DNA of 22,905 nt from contig SJRY01000102.1 of the NCBI GenBank assembly GCA_011319805.1, positions 1 through 22,905 of the forward strand, in the 5' to 3' direction. This DNA comes from Macrocybe gigantea (taxonomy: Eukaryota; Basidiomycota; Agaricomycetes; Agaricales; Callistosporiaceae). The notes beneath the pieces were generated by a model that saw only the letters and a list, made by a program, of their open reading frames with translations, searched no databases and was not told where the DNA came from. Shown here one piece after another: positions 1 to 9,681 of the stretch (position 1 is the stretch's first letter; the number at the start of each line of letters is the position of its first letter). A program made the translations under genes and the position numbers.

Positions 1-41
1 GCTTATTGTCAGGTGGTGTAACCCGGTTTCAAAGCACTCAC

Positions 42-869
42 GTTCATGACATAGACCCCAAGTCGGGGAGTTAGGCCATGCAAAAGTGTGACGAAGACAA
101 TGACTACGATGGCATCAGATGTCGGTCCCAGTTTAGAAGTTCATTCATTACCTCCCACTGCGATACCGCGCACGACCCACCGATCGGCTGCATGACCGGC
201 CGCTATCAGGATGCTAAATAGAGTCAGAAAGATAGCCTTTTGGACGGAGGCAGACAGACTTGTTCGCAAAGACCTGAGCGATCGTCAGAAGGAGGGAGCG
301 CTGTTGTTACGGAATAATACATACGATGCAACCCGCAGCCGTGAAGCCCAGCACAATAGCATTGACGGCGAAAACCACAGTAGCGAGATACTTTGGTTTC
401 CGGTAAACGGCCTCTAGATATACCTTTTCTCCACCCGACCTGGGGAACATTGTCCCGTATTCCAGCCAAACAAAGAGGCCGCAGAACGACAGGACGAATC
501 CCAAGACCCAGAGCATAAGCGACGCTCCGACGGAACCAACGGAGCCAAGTATTGAGGAAGGGGTTGAAAAAATGCCGGTGCCGATGATGCGACCGACGCT
601 GCTCATCGGAACTCCGGTTAGACACAAAATAGCGAATGTCGTAGATGACCCACATCAGCATAGTGCAACTGAAGACACCGAGGTGACGGCCCATTCCACC
701 GGCGGTGTCTGGCGAGTAGAAGCGTTCGCACAGAGGAATCTAATCCGTAGGACGCAATCTCACCTTCTTCGAATGTCAGTTCCCCTGGATTGAGAGTAGG
801 ATCATTGGATTCCGATACGCTGAGCGAATGGACGCTCGCGTTTTTTAATGATGCTGATTGCTTTTCCAT
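42..869 (-). CDS. MUP1-type (methionine) amino-acid permease, 5' part, cut by the left edge
   Basis: Plasma-membrane amino-acid transporter of the APC superfamily, most like high-affinity methionine permeases. Six exons can be joined in one frame: 869-764, 708-654, 598-325, 273-260, 213-152 and 103-42, giving the first 191 residues. The last donor (GTGAGT) points beyond the edge. Visible features are a short polar N-terminus, the signature GRIIGTGIFSTP that opens TM1 in this family, hydrophobic segments around ASLMLWVLGFVLSFCGLF, ATVVFAVNAIVLGF and AVGVIVFVTLLHG, and the loop PRSGGEKVYLEAVYR. All introns are GT-AG of about 46-55 nt. The 869 ATG was chosen because it starts a short hydrophilic tail followed by a well-placed donor; upstream Met codons in frame would add unfamiliar sequence. 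Exon 4 is only 14 nt but is required to keep the frame. Substrate is inferred from family resemblance only. Confidence 0.9.
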
Positions 870-1728
870 GCCCAGAGATGTCGTCGGAGCGAAAGTGGTC
901 CAATCTTTCAAGTGCGGGGCTTGTTCGGCTCGCTTTTGTAGGCTTGCTTCGCGAGTTCCTTGAGAAGGAATTGCGCAAAACTCTCGTCGGTATACGCCAT
1001 CTGCCCGACCATATGTCCAGCAACGCTCGATGAAGTTCAAACACAAATGGAGCCGGAAATGCGATGCAGGCTATCAGTAGCGATAGCCTGCATCACGTCT
1101 CCGTCTCAGTCTCCATCACAACTTCACAAATGCAAAATTGAAAGAGACCTGATAACGGACGCACTGCCACACCATAAACACGTCATCCTTTGGCCTTGAG
1201 GTCAATCATGGAACGATCAAGGATAGCGGTGAGGGTAAGCAAGAGAGGAAGCACCCCTTCCATGCCATTGAGAACGTGACCTGCACAAGTCCAGTGCATG
1301 GTAGAATCGGGCGTATGGTGGCGCCGGAAGGAGAACGATGGGGATCAAACTGAAGTATTTTCAAAATTTCCGACTACCGAACTGAGGTGAGTGCGTATGT
1401 GGATGTGTACCTTAGGTTGGCACAAATGTGATTGCCCTGGCATGAAGAACTTGTTGCAGCTGGAACTTCAGATGCTTTTGTCACCGACGGCGGTTGTCAA
1501 AAACACGAACTTCCCATCAGGGCCTATCCTCGAGAACAAATCAGTCGTCATGCACAGCATCTTAATCACATATTATAATCCAGTAGGTTACAGGGGTATG
1601 GCAAGAATATTAAAGGCATGAATCCGTATTGCTCACACAATATGCGTATGGTAGGTGGAAATGCAATCGACGGGCAGCGTTCAGGGTTCCCATCTCGCGC
1701 TCATATCCTATTACAGGTTCAGCCAATT
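870..1728. other. Intergenic stretch, no gene recognised
   Basis: About 860 bases between the divergent start side of the permease and the 3' end of the metacaspase. Only short open frames without family motifs or convincing splice signals are present. It should contain the permease promoter and the metacaspase 3' end. Confidence 0.5.
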
Positions 1729-3721
1729 TCAGAGAACGAAGAAAACTTGACAAACCAGAGGCCGGTGGCTAGACATCTAGAACGCGCCGCAGCTATTGTA
1801 AGTGTCGAGCAGTTCCGAAAAAGTTTCGAGATCGTACCTGAGGATCTTGGAAATTGGTCATTTCTGGCTTGACGGTTTGGATCCTAAGGGGAGGAAGCCC
1901 TCGTTCTGCTCGCCTCTTCTGCACTTCTCGTAGCCTCCTTCTATATAATTTTGACTGCGCGTGGAGCCTTAGGTAGAAGTTATGTAGATTGTGGCTGCGA
2001 ATAGTCAAACAATGACGGTTGAATGTAATAGCTGAATCTCACTCACGCAACGTTTGTCAAAAGATCCCTGAGAGTGGGATGGGGATTGGACTCTGGAATA
2101 GAACTAAGTCGCATCATCTGAATGCTAAAAACTGTTTTAACTTGCTCAAAATCCTGATCAATTCCTACAACCGCTGGGTTAAGACAGTCCGTACGAAACT
2201 GGCGGCCTTCTCACCTGAGTCATCGATGAGCCATTGACGTCTTCCCATGAAAACTGATAATCTTTGCAAGCAGCTAAAGATATCTGATTGGGGGTGAGAT
2301 ATCGCACCACTACGAAGGAGAATTGCGTACTACGTTGGCCTCCATAGGTGATGAAGGCGGACAATATCCAGTACAGGGATACATGGGCTCTGGCGATGTC
2401 GTTCGCTGGATCGGCGACGTCAAGCTATCGTACCATCTCTCATAGTCAGACTTCACGGTCAGGGAACGTGTTCGGACACTGAGTGTTTTATATTCAGGCA
2501 AGGAAGTCAGGAGATGGTCTATCGTCGTCTTTCTTGACTGAACCCTCGTCTTGCTAACCCGCCTAGTTTGATAGACGTGACGTGTCGAGACCTCTAAGTG
2601 AAATGAGAAAAGATACTTCAGTCTCAGACTGAAGGTGAGAAACGATGCAACAGACCCATGGCCCGACGCCGGACTGAATACCAAGGAGGTCGACATTATA
2701 CTTATAAAAGAAAATTTCAGGGAAACATACCAACTGAGCTCCTCGGCGAGTCGGTCTGTCGTATTCCCTTGGATACCCAAGGAACATACACTCTGTTGCA
2801 GCGAAAATGTTGCAGATCTACGGTCAGCGGAAGAATCAGGACCGGCTAGTAATCCATCATTGCAGTACATACCCAGCAACGAAGCAGAATGGCATGAATC
2901 GAAGATAGCCTATGAGGAAGGAAAGTGTTGGGGATGAGTTGACGAGGCTACTGAATTCCAAATACCACAAGTTGGCTTCCCAACAGGCTATCCACCAAGT
3001 ATCGACGAAGTTCCTACAATGGTATGGTAAGATACGCCGAAATACTGTACGCAGGAATCTTACATTATCTGTGATGACCGCCTCCTCACCGTCACAAGGT
3101 ATAATGCCTAATACAATGATGAGTGATGGGGTGTAACGTATGGGCGTATGTAAACCACAGCTCACATTCGTCCATGCCGTCTTCTTCTGTGAACCGCTTG
3201 TTCTCTACTTGCAGCGTATGGCCAGCGTCTATACGAGAGCTTCAGTGTCCAGCGGGAGGAGACATGCATGACCGTACAGTGGAAAAAGAAGTGATCTCCA
3301 GGCTGCGCGTCTTCGACCAACTTTTGAATCTGATCAATCTACAGCGCGCTCATCATTCTTCGAAGCAGATCCAGCCAACTCAGACACACGTACCATGTTC
3401 GCCTTGGTGGGTCGAATCTGGCCCGGTTCGTTGCTGTCAATCAGCACGACAATGTCGTCGGGTGAATACCCGTAACAATCTGTGAGGTCGAGGTCGGCGC
3501 GATGAGCTGGCAGGACAGAGATGCAGCACAGTACCGATAAGGAGCTGCCTCATGTCGAGGACATCTTGATGTGGCCCTCTCAGAGCATTCGCCTGCTCAT
3601 CTTCCTCCTCATCGCCGTCGTACTGTATCCCCACGAGTAAAGCCTTCCTCTTGAGCTTATACTCCGCGCTGTCATTCCAAAACTCTGGACGCCTGCTTGG
3701 TCGATATCGTAGAACCTTCAT
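1729..3721 (-). CDS. Metacaspase (caspase-like peptidase, family C14B), 15 exons
   Basis: Cysteine peptidase of the type I metacaspase kind, cleaving after Arg/Lys and linked in fungi to stress and cell death. Exons: 3721-3535, 3479-3394, 3338-3278, 3228-3166, 3107-3064, 3013-2966, 2909-2873, 2817-2731, 2673-2644, 2593-2334, 2283-2215, 2164-2146, 2092-2047, 1994-1838, 1776-1729; 1242 nt, 413 residues, no frame break. The caspase fold starts at residue 25 (KRKALLVGIQY). The catalytic His is H115 in HYAGHT and the catalytic Cys is C169 in AIFDSCHSASLLDL. The acidic loop EEDGMDECIIPCD lies between them, and the C-terminal region carries SWEDVNGSSMTQ and EMTNFQDPQ. Introns are 49-61 nt; the one at 2093-2145 is GC-AG (donor GCAAGT). 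No long N-terminal prodomain is seen, though an upstream exon cannot be excluded. The exon 9/10 junction is the least certain. A TATA box 50 bp upstream supports this start. Confidence 0.92.
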
Positions 3722-3770
3722 TTCAAGATCTGACGGGGGATGCTCTTTGCCAGGTCAGGTCGACTCGAGC

Positions 3771-3778
3771 TTTATAAT
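3771..3778 (-). promoter_or_regulatory. TATA box of the metacaspase gene
   Basis: Reads ATTATAAA on the minus strand, ending 50 bp before the chosen metacaspase ATG. The spacing matches that of other genes in the window. Confidence 0.5.
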
Positions 3779-4357
3779 GAGCGGCTGTGAGCTATGCAAC
3801 AACACCGAAGAGGCCGTGAGATTTAGAATTAGCGCCCAGTAACGTCGCCACAAAGTTGAAAGTCCAAAAAAGGCCGGCTCAAGGACCGTTATACTGGAAA
3901 GTGCACCTTGCTCTGGACAAGGATACAGGAAAGTCGTGAAAGTTGACAACAGCGAGAGTAGGGAAATCAACCCGAGGCATTGGCAGTGCACTCTTGTCAC
4001 GTTTTAGGTGCAAAGGATTTATAATGTCGGAGGAAGGTTGGTCGGTATCTCCTTACGGAGCGCAGCGCATGGACAGCCAGATAGCCTGTGATTGATTGAC
4101 GCTGGTGATGGCACACGACGACATTCATTAGACGCACAAACAACGTGCCTCCCAGATTCTGTCGTATTCGACAGTTCGTAGCCATCGCACTTTGCTTGGA
4201 AACTGCTTGAATTATTGTACACCTGTCATAATCGGTACATAACTTCGACTAGATGTCGTTATTGATACTACTGCTACAGGAATAAAGAGCGTTCAATGCA
4301 ACCGGTAAGCTAAGTGGTATAGTGAGGCAATAAAGATAAAACGCTGGACATATGTGG
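3779..4357. other. Intergenic stretch, no gene recognised
   Basis: Lies upstream of the metacaspase and downstream of DUF6699 copy A. A minus-strand open frame of 81 codons at 3755-4000 is hydrophobic but overlaps the metacaspase TATA box and has no family motif, so I do not call it a gene. Confidence 0.45.
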
Positions 4358-5050
4358 TCATGAAACGTGGAGAATCCAGGCGTCGCTTCCTCGATGCGGG
4401 CTAGACAGCCCCATGAAAAAAGTGCGCTCCTGAAGAAAGTCAACGCGGCGAACACCCCTGCTCTTTTCCGCCGCATATTCCGGAGAGCCCTTCTTTCGTC
4501 GGCAGCGCTGCTCATACGCAGCAGTGACGCGTCGCTGGTCATGCGGCGCAAGCGCGTAGAAATCCGTGTGGGAGATGCTCAGCCGCAACGAACGATAAAC
4601 GCATTCAAAGACATCAGAAAGCGTGACAAACGCGCCGCTCGCGGCTGTCACTCTGATCTCCCAAGACAAATGATGTTCGCGAAGCGTCAGACACGGCAAC
4701 GGAGGATCGGTCGCCGGCTCGGACAGGACGCTGAGGGGTAGGCCACGACGATGGGTCGTGATGGTAGATGGGGGTTCAGAAACGTCGAACTTGATGATCG
4801 GGGAAGTGGAATACCGAAGGAGAGGGTGCAGCGCGGCTGCGCGCACGTAGTTCGCCTTCAAACCAGCTACGTACGGGATAGCGTAGGGAGTGGGTCCCGG
4901 GAGTCCAGCAGCATACAACGGAGGAGTAAGCGGCCCCGCTGACGAAGCCGGCGACAGAGAACCGACAGAGAGCTCAGGAGTCGGCGGCGAGTGCATGATA
5001 GTGGTATGGGAGAATCGAACGCGCTTTTTTTCCGTGTGCTTTCCGTGCAT
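4358..5050 (-). CDS. DUF6699-type protein, copy A (230 aa)
   Basis: Member of the fungal DUF6699 family, function unknown. Single exon. The N-terminus is short and basic (KKRVRF, residues 8-13), followed by a Ser/Pro-rich, probably disordered stretch to about residue 72. The folded part carries HPLLRYS, the SEPATDPP motif, LSWEIRV, then VTLSDVFECVYRSLR, the AYEQRC helix, and GVRRVDFL before a Trp-containing C-terminus (AWILHVS). Start 5050 is preferred over an in-frame ATG 39 nt upstream because the other intact copies begin within a few residues of the basic V-x-F motif. TATTAAAT lies about 85 bp upstream (near 5137-5144). It is the first of three head-to-tail minus-strand copies. A 124-codon open frame on the opposite strand at 4367-4741 is an antisense shadow. 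Confidence 0.85.
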   Translation of the reverse strand: MHGKHTEKKRVRFSHTTIMHSPPTPELSVGSLSPASSAGPLTPPLYAAGLPGPTPYAIPYVAGLKANYVRAAALHPLLRYSTSPIIKFDVSEPPSTITTHRRGLPLSVLSEPATDPPLPCLTLREHHLSWEIRVTAASGAFVTLSDVFECVYRSLRLSISHTDFYALAPHDQRRVTAAYEQRCRRKKGSPEYAAEKSRGVRRVDFLQERTFFMGLSSPHRGSDAWILHVS

Positions 5051-5880
5051 GGCGTAAATCTGGGGACGAGTGGGTGGATGGATGGGCAAACGGGGTGGAA
5101 AGAGCCTCTGCCCAAGATTTACGACGCGAGAACCGTATTAAATACCACCTGGTACACTGGCCCCCTGATTCAGAGCATGAGCCTCAATCGTATCGACGGT
5201 ACAGAAAAGTTGGACCAGCCCCGCTTATACGGTAGCGCTCTTGTCGGGACAGATGCTTTTGAGCAACATATCCGGAGGGCCAGATTGCGTATGCATGGCC
5301 CAAACGTTTGTCCTAGACTCTGAATATGGATACTTTATTCAAAACGTTCCGCAGCAGGAATAAACGAGCCACTAACCTTGCAGCGGAACAGATGCGGAGT
5401 TGCCCAGGGCGAAGGTTTTTTTGACTCGACAGTTGAGATAGCTGCGTCTAAGATGCAAACACGTGTTTTGTCGGGCCAGTTGGACCCAGGCGGGGGTCCT
5501 GCGGTCACAGCATTTCCAGTCATCAAATGCATCAAAGGCGATACACGTGTGACGACGAGGCTAAGAATGCATTCTACAGCATCTATGCTGTGTGTGTTGA
5601 CAGTAGTGGCGTATCGTGAAAAGATTTCCTCAACTGCTGTGGTCTACCAATTAGAATAAAGACCGCTGAATGATATGGGGAATAATATTAAACGACAAAT
5701 AACAATACATCAGCGACTACCGTTGCTTAGCAAAGCAATACGACGTCATTTTCGGGTTCATACACACAATGCAGGATACAAATACATAAACATACATAGT
5801 ACATATTCATATAGCTAGAAATAACGATATCCGGTACAGGAGGTAATATTAGAAATAGCAGACGGATGCGCGGCCAGTCC
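5051..5880. other. Intergenic stretch between copies A and B
   Basis: Holds the promoter side of copy A and the 3' flank of copy B. The part near 5660-5860 is AT-rich, as expected downstream of B. No open frame with a recognisable motif. Confidence 0.45.
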
Positions 5881-6609
5881 TCAGAATGCGACAGCAAGCT
5901 CCCACACCGGCGGGCCTTCGCTGGTCACATAAAGACCCTCAAAGAATTTCTGACCCATCAAAAGGTCGATTTTGCGAAACTCGACCTTGGCCGCAGCGCG
6001 GCGAGCAAGCAGCGGAACTTGAGCGCAACGCTCGTCGTATGCTGCCCTGACTTTCAAACTGTCCGTCCAAGACAACGCTCGGTATTCCGAGTCAGAGACG
6101 GGGCAGTGAAGGTGATCGTAAAGGCACGCCAGGACATCCAAGACTGTTATGGAACCGTCCACGCTGGTCATGCTTGGGAAGACGGGGATTTCCCACCCCA
6201 GCGGTGGATAGACGATTCTGAATTTGGTGCCGGCTGGCTCAGTCGCGAGGTCACCCAACACCCTAACATTGAGTCGTCGGATCATTTCATGGAAAGGGAG
6301 GGAAAAGTCGTAGCGGACGTCATGATCGTCCGTCGGCTGGAATGCGAGGCTGCGGTGGAGTTGTACACCATCGGAAGCGTCCGTGTCAGCAAGATCGAGC
6401 TTGGACAGCTCGGGGAACTGTGTCTGACATATAGGGGCAGAAGGGTCGGCTTGGTCGGCGTAGCCCCCGCCTCCGTGTTGGTCCACGCCAGGCGGTGTCG
6501 GTGGAGATGGGGAAGAATGCGGCGAGTCGTCAGAGTTTGAAGGAGAGAGTGTGGGAGGCAGTGAAATATAGGAAAAGTTTGACGGCGTGAAATGGACAAC
6601 CTTTGCCAT
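5881..6609 (-). CDS. DUF6699-type protein, copy B, divergent (242 aa)
   Basis: Intronless member of the local DUF6699 family, function unknown. The N-terminus MAKVVHF again gives a basic residue then V-x-F (residues 3-7). A Pro/Ser-rich linker with a Gly run (about residues 20-60) follows. Domain motifs: YDFSLP, LATEPAGTKFRIVYPPLGWEI (matching PATxP...LPWxI of the other copies), ITVLDVLACLYDHL, VRAAYDERC and, at the end, FFEGLY and VWELAV. It is the most divergent intact copy: the HP[LI]L motif is missing and the usual GVKRVDFL reads VEFRKIDLL. The start is the ATG at 6609; TATAAAAA lies about 45 bp upstream. The order A-B-C with the same strand and spacing suggests tandem duplication. Confidence 0.83.
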   Translation of the reverse strand: MAKVVHFTPSNFSYISLPPTLSPSNSDDSPHSSPSPPTPPGVDQHGGGGYADQADPSAPICQTQFPELSKLDLADTDASDGVQLHRSLAFQPTDDHDVRYDFSLPFHEMIRRLNVRVLGDLATEPAGTKFRIVYPPLGWEIPVFPSMTSVDGSITVLDVLACLYDHLHCPVSDSEYRALSWTDSLKVRAAYDERCAQVPLLARRAAAKVEFRKIDLLMGQKFFEGLYVTSEGPPVWELAVAF

Positions 6610-6649
6610 GTTTGAGTTCAACAGAACGATGGCGATGCCTCAAAAAAGG

Positions 6650-6657
6650 TTTTTATA
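6650..6657 (-). promoter_or_regulatory. TATA box of DUF6699 copy B
   Basis: Reads TATAAAAA on the minus strand, about 40 bp before the ATG of copy B. Confidence 0.55.
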
Positions 6658-7453
6658 CCTGAGAAACTCCAGACCCGTCAATGACAGAGCTTACCGCCAA
6701 ATGGAGAAACGTCCAAGCAATGTAACAGGGGCAAAGTTGCCACACTCGATTAAGTAAGCGCAAGAAGGGTACTCGAGCACACGTCTCACCGTCGAAAGAG
6801 GGCAAGTGTCGCTGCCATATCGGCATCCGAGCGGCAGCGAAAACTCGATACAAAAGCCGAACAGAACGGGGTTCTCCAGTGGTCACGGTATCTGGAAGCA
6901 ACGCGAATTTGGCGCGCTGGTGAACGAGTCACTTGGAATTCCACTCAATCTGGAAGCGCTCCACATGCTCACTTCATGTTGGCGTGTGCATGCCATTCAG
7001 TCTCGATGGAACGAACAGGATGTCGTGAAATTTGAGGCCGCGATGGTGTCGCTGATAAAGAATGGTCTAAAACAAACATTGTTGCGCGTACGATCCTGAT
7101 CGTCATCTCCGCGATGATCGTCGTCGATCATGATCGAGTGAGATGACCATTGGGCTTCGCATTCTTTTCTCCCTCGTGTTCGACTGTACGAACCGATAAA
7201 TCACACAGTCAGGGCGTTAGGGGATAATTCTGAGCTTGGTTTTTTTTCTGTACAATAAGGCAAATAATTCTACAATGAGATTTATGGATACAATGCTAAA
7301 AAGGTGTCCGAAACGAAAGCGGCACGATAAAAAGGCAATAAGGATTAGGCATGACGGGTGTCGTGAACCACCGTGCTAGCGGTGGCGATACGGACTCGAA
7401 CAAAGTCCGGGAAAAGGCCAGGGTACAGGCGACGACCATGGCAACGATGCGTC
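6658..7453. other. Intergenic stretch between copies B and C
   Basis: Promoter side of B and 3' side of C. A plus-strand open frame at 6806-7099 (97 codons) has no recognised motif; its tail is leucine-rich and could be an eroded fragment, but I cannot support that. The notable structure is the nested inverted repeat at 7102-7147. Confidence 0.45.
7102..7147. repeat. Nested inverted repeat (possible hairpin)
   Basis: Outer arms GTCATCTC (7102-7109) and GAGATGAC (7140-7147) are perfect reverse complements. Inside them ATGATCG (7114-7120) and CGATCAT (7125-7131) form a second perfect 7-bp pair around TCGT. Several GATC copies lie within. It sits between genes, about 300 bp past the stop of copy C. 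Confidence 0.6.
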
Positions 7454-8125
7454 TCAGAAAGAGACGTGGAGACGCCAGACATCTGGCTGGCCGAATGATG
7501 AGAAACCCCGAAAACGGTGGTTGTCTACGAGGAAGTCGACGCGTTTGAGCCCCTTGCGTCGTTCTTCCTCAGAAGAGGCCCCGTATCGCGAGCACCGACG
7601 CTCGAAAGCATCCGAGATGGCTTGCCGCCTTGCCGGGTGTTCGCATTCGTACTCCTCTCGCGTCACATTGAGACGCAGAGCGCAGTACAGGGCGCTGAGA
7701 ACGTCAGCGACGGTGACGTATGCATCGGGTTTGGGCGATGCGGGGGTGATCCTGATGGACCACGGTAGATATTGACATTTGATTGTCATTGATTGAATCG
7801 CGGGCTGCGTCGCAGCCTCCTTCAGGACGCGGGGTGTCAATACCCCCGTCTGGGGCAACGTCCTCGACGGGTTGTAGGCAAAGTCGAGCTCGAAGAGGGG
7901 AGTGGCGGAAGCGACGAGGACGGGATGGAGAGTGGTAGGGAGCCCAACGTCCGACCGCCTATTGGGCGAGGATTTTGGAGTGGACGGTGAGAGGGGTCGC
8001 TCGACGGATGGCGGCGTCATCAAGGACGCAGATGAGAGGGTGGATGTCGAGAAGGACGGCGAAGGCATGTTCGAGTAGACGAATATCTCGTCGCCCTCGG
8101 CGAAACGGACAGTCTTTCCTGGCAT
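7454..8125 (-). CDS. DUF6699-type protein, copy C (223 aa)
   Basis: Intact, intronless coding region of the DUF6699 family, function unknown. It opens MPGKTVRFAEGDE, giving the basic V-x-F motif at residues 4-8, then a Ser/Thr/Pro-rich linker to about residue 60. The domain follows: HPVLVAS, AATQPAIQSMTIKCQYLPWSI, VTVADVLSALYCALRL, REEYE, DAFERRC, GLKRVDFL, FRGFSS and the terminal VWRLHVSF. It has the most typical form of the motifs in this window, so it is a good reference copy. A likely intron lies in the 5' UTR (8130-8232). A short inverted repeat (CGTCTC / GAGACG at 7450-7455 and 7461-7466) straddles the stop codon. Confidence 0.87.
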   Translation of the reverse strand: MPGKTVRFAEGDEIFVYSNMPSPSFSTSTLSSASLMTPPSVERPLSPSTPKSSPNRRSDVGLPTTLHPVLVASATPLFELDFAYNPSRTLPQTGVLTPRVLKEAATQPAIQSMTIKCQYLPWSIRITPASPKPDAYVTVADVLSALYCALRLNVTREEYECEHPARRQAISDAFERRCSRYGASSEEERRKGLKRVDFLVDNHRFRGFSSFGQPDVWRLHVSF

Positions 8126-8129
8126 GGCT

Positions 8130-8232
8130 CTGGAGAAGTAAGTGGTTAGAGGATTGGGTGCGAGTCAGACAGCCAGAGCGGACGTACAATGCGTTTGACA
8201 GGTTATGGAAGAGCAGCTGGATGCTCACTTAC
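8130..8232 (-). other. Probable intron in the 5' UTR of copy C
   Basis: On the minus strand a perfect donor GTAAGT begins at 8232, a branch-like CTCTAACC follows, and the acceptor TTCTCCAG ends four bases before the ATG of copy C. At about 103 nt it is twice the usual intron length here. A TATATAT run at 8306-8312 lies upstream at a plausible promoter distance. Confidence 0.5.
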
Positions 8233-8689
8233 TTCTGTCGAGAGGCAATGTGAGAGGAGAAGAACAGACGGTGTGGTGGGGCGTAAAACGCGACGGACGA
8301 GTGAGTATATATGTGTTCATGGAAATGGACAATCAAGCTGTGCCCGCAGAGGCGCCTTCGAAAACCAAGGACGACATTGCACAGGATCACGAGGGACGCG
8401 ATTTGGATCGACCTGATCCATATTGACTCACCGTGACATCAAAACGGCACCGCCCGACAACCCGCCCTGGCTCAGAATAGCATCAATTCAAAGCTTTCGT
8501 CGCTGGCAATTCCCTTTCGCCTATCTAAATGCCTCAGTGCTACGGAATCCCGCAGGCCTACGTGTCCATTTTCACACTTGCAACGTTGACCAATCATCCG
8601 CGAAGCACGCACACAGACATACTTAGACTGGGCGCCTGCCAGTGCCTAAGCGCCCACACTGCATATCATACGTCTTTGTCGGCGTTACC

Positions 8690-9428
8690 ATATACGTCAC
8701 TATGCGGCAGTGTATCCACCATATGCGCCATCATTCGTGGAGCTAGTGTGGGGATCTGCCTGCCTGCCATGCAGCGCAGCCTTTGCATCTCCTGTGGTTC
8801 CGCCCATTCTGGTATTGGCGTCGCCATAGCGAAGCCGAGAAATTGGAACAACATTACAACGCACTCCGTCCTTCGCATCCAGGAAGTCTTGTCACTGAAA
8901 CGCCTGTCAGTCGTTTTGTGACTCTACATATCAGTAGCCTGCGAGCATCTGGTCTTCTAGATGATACGTCTATTCTCCATCCAGAAAGCGGGTGCTCATA
9001 CCTGTCTATTTGGAGCTTATGAAGACAATCTATCCATTTGGGACGTATTCTGTCTTAAACCTGCACACCGAGACCGATGATAGATATGCGCATCGCATGC
9101 AAAGTACTATCCCTCGGAGTTACCTTCTCTATCAGGCATCCGAGGCATTTAGCATGTGCCTGAGCATTTGTCAAATTGTTCTACGCGCTTCGCGCGAGCA
9201 CCACGGAGGCTGGGCTCTGTGGAAAATCTCGTCTTTGGCTGTTCGCTGCCCGATCTTGTTCAGTCCAGTTGCGCAAGGCCTAACGAGATCTTCAATCTCG
9301 CGAGGGAGATGCAATCCAGTGCTTTTCGTTCGGAGCTTCCGCAAAGGAAGCCCATGATCTCTCAACGACAATCATGCGATAAGACGAGGACTGAGCTTCA
9401 ACGTCAACCGGAGATATCATCTTTTTAA
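8690..9428 (+). pseudogene. Decayed DUF6699-like copy (P1)
   Basis: No single frame is open, but pieces in successive frames line up with the order of motifs in the intact copies. From 8783 there is a stretch with TETPVSRFVTLHISS (compare the PATxP...L.I.S block), then GCSYLSIWS. This continues one base out of frame as LMKTIYPF, together matching the V-T-V-x-D-V-L...Y block. A possible intron (donor after 9101, acceptor CATTTAG ending 9152) leads to an open stretch 9153-9428 with RRLGSVENLVFGCSLPDL, loosely like the RVDFL...F.GLS end. Some frame changes might be unrecognised introns. The match is by eye and weak; an unrelated unrecognised gene is possible. Confidence 0.33.
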
Positions 9429-9681
9429 AATGAGTGTGCTCGATGAAGAGGAGATGGAGGCCCAAGGCTGAACGTTAGAACTTTTGTGATCTCATTCCAA
9501 GAAGTCACAAGATGGTTTCGAGTCCGACCCCACGAGAACGAGTCATGCGACTTCACACGAAATGTGAATATTCAAAAAACGCTAAAAGGCTCTACTCCGA
9601 GATTGGTCGCATGGATTACGCAGAATTCCCCTCATCATACGCGTCCGGGCGGAATATCAGCAGATCGCTTGGGATTCCATC

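Noticed and set aside
274..324. Possible premature stop in the permease after GCIV
   Set aside because: The stop lies inside a canonical intron (GTATGT ... CGCTCAG); the frame continues through the micro-exon at 260-273.
2635..2937. Plus-strand open frame of 100 codons
   Set aside because: It crosses metacaspase exons and introns on the opposite strand; the coding signal belongs to the minus strand.
3229..3277. Apparent one-base frameshift in the metacaspase catalytic-His motif (a GGTCAT resembling Gly-His)
   Set aside because: Treating 3229-3277 as a 49-nt GT-AG intron gives HYAGHT in frame from GGCCAT in the next exon; the GGTCAT is a decoy within the intron.
3755..4000. Hydrophobic minus-strand open frame upstream of the metacaspase
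   Set aside because: It overlaps the metacaspase TATA box and has no signal peptide of convincing form or splice connection.
4367..4741. Plus-strand open frame of 124 codons
   Set aside because: It is antisense to DUF6699 copy A, Arg-rich, and has no motif; copy A explains the coding signal.
5866..6540. Plus-strand open frame of 224 codons
   Set aside because: It lies antisense to copy B, whose product has recognisable domain motifs and a TATA box; this frame has neither.
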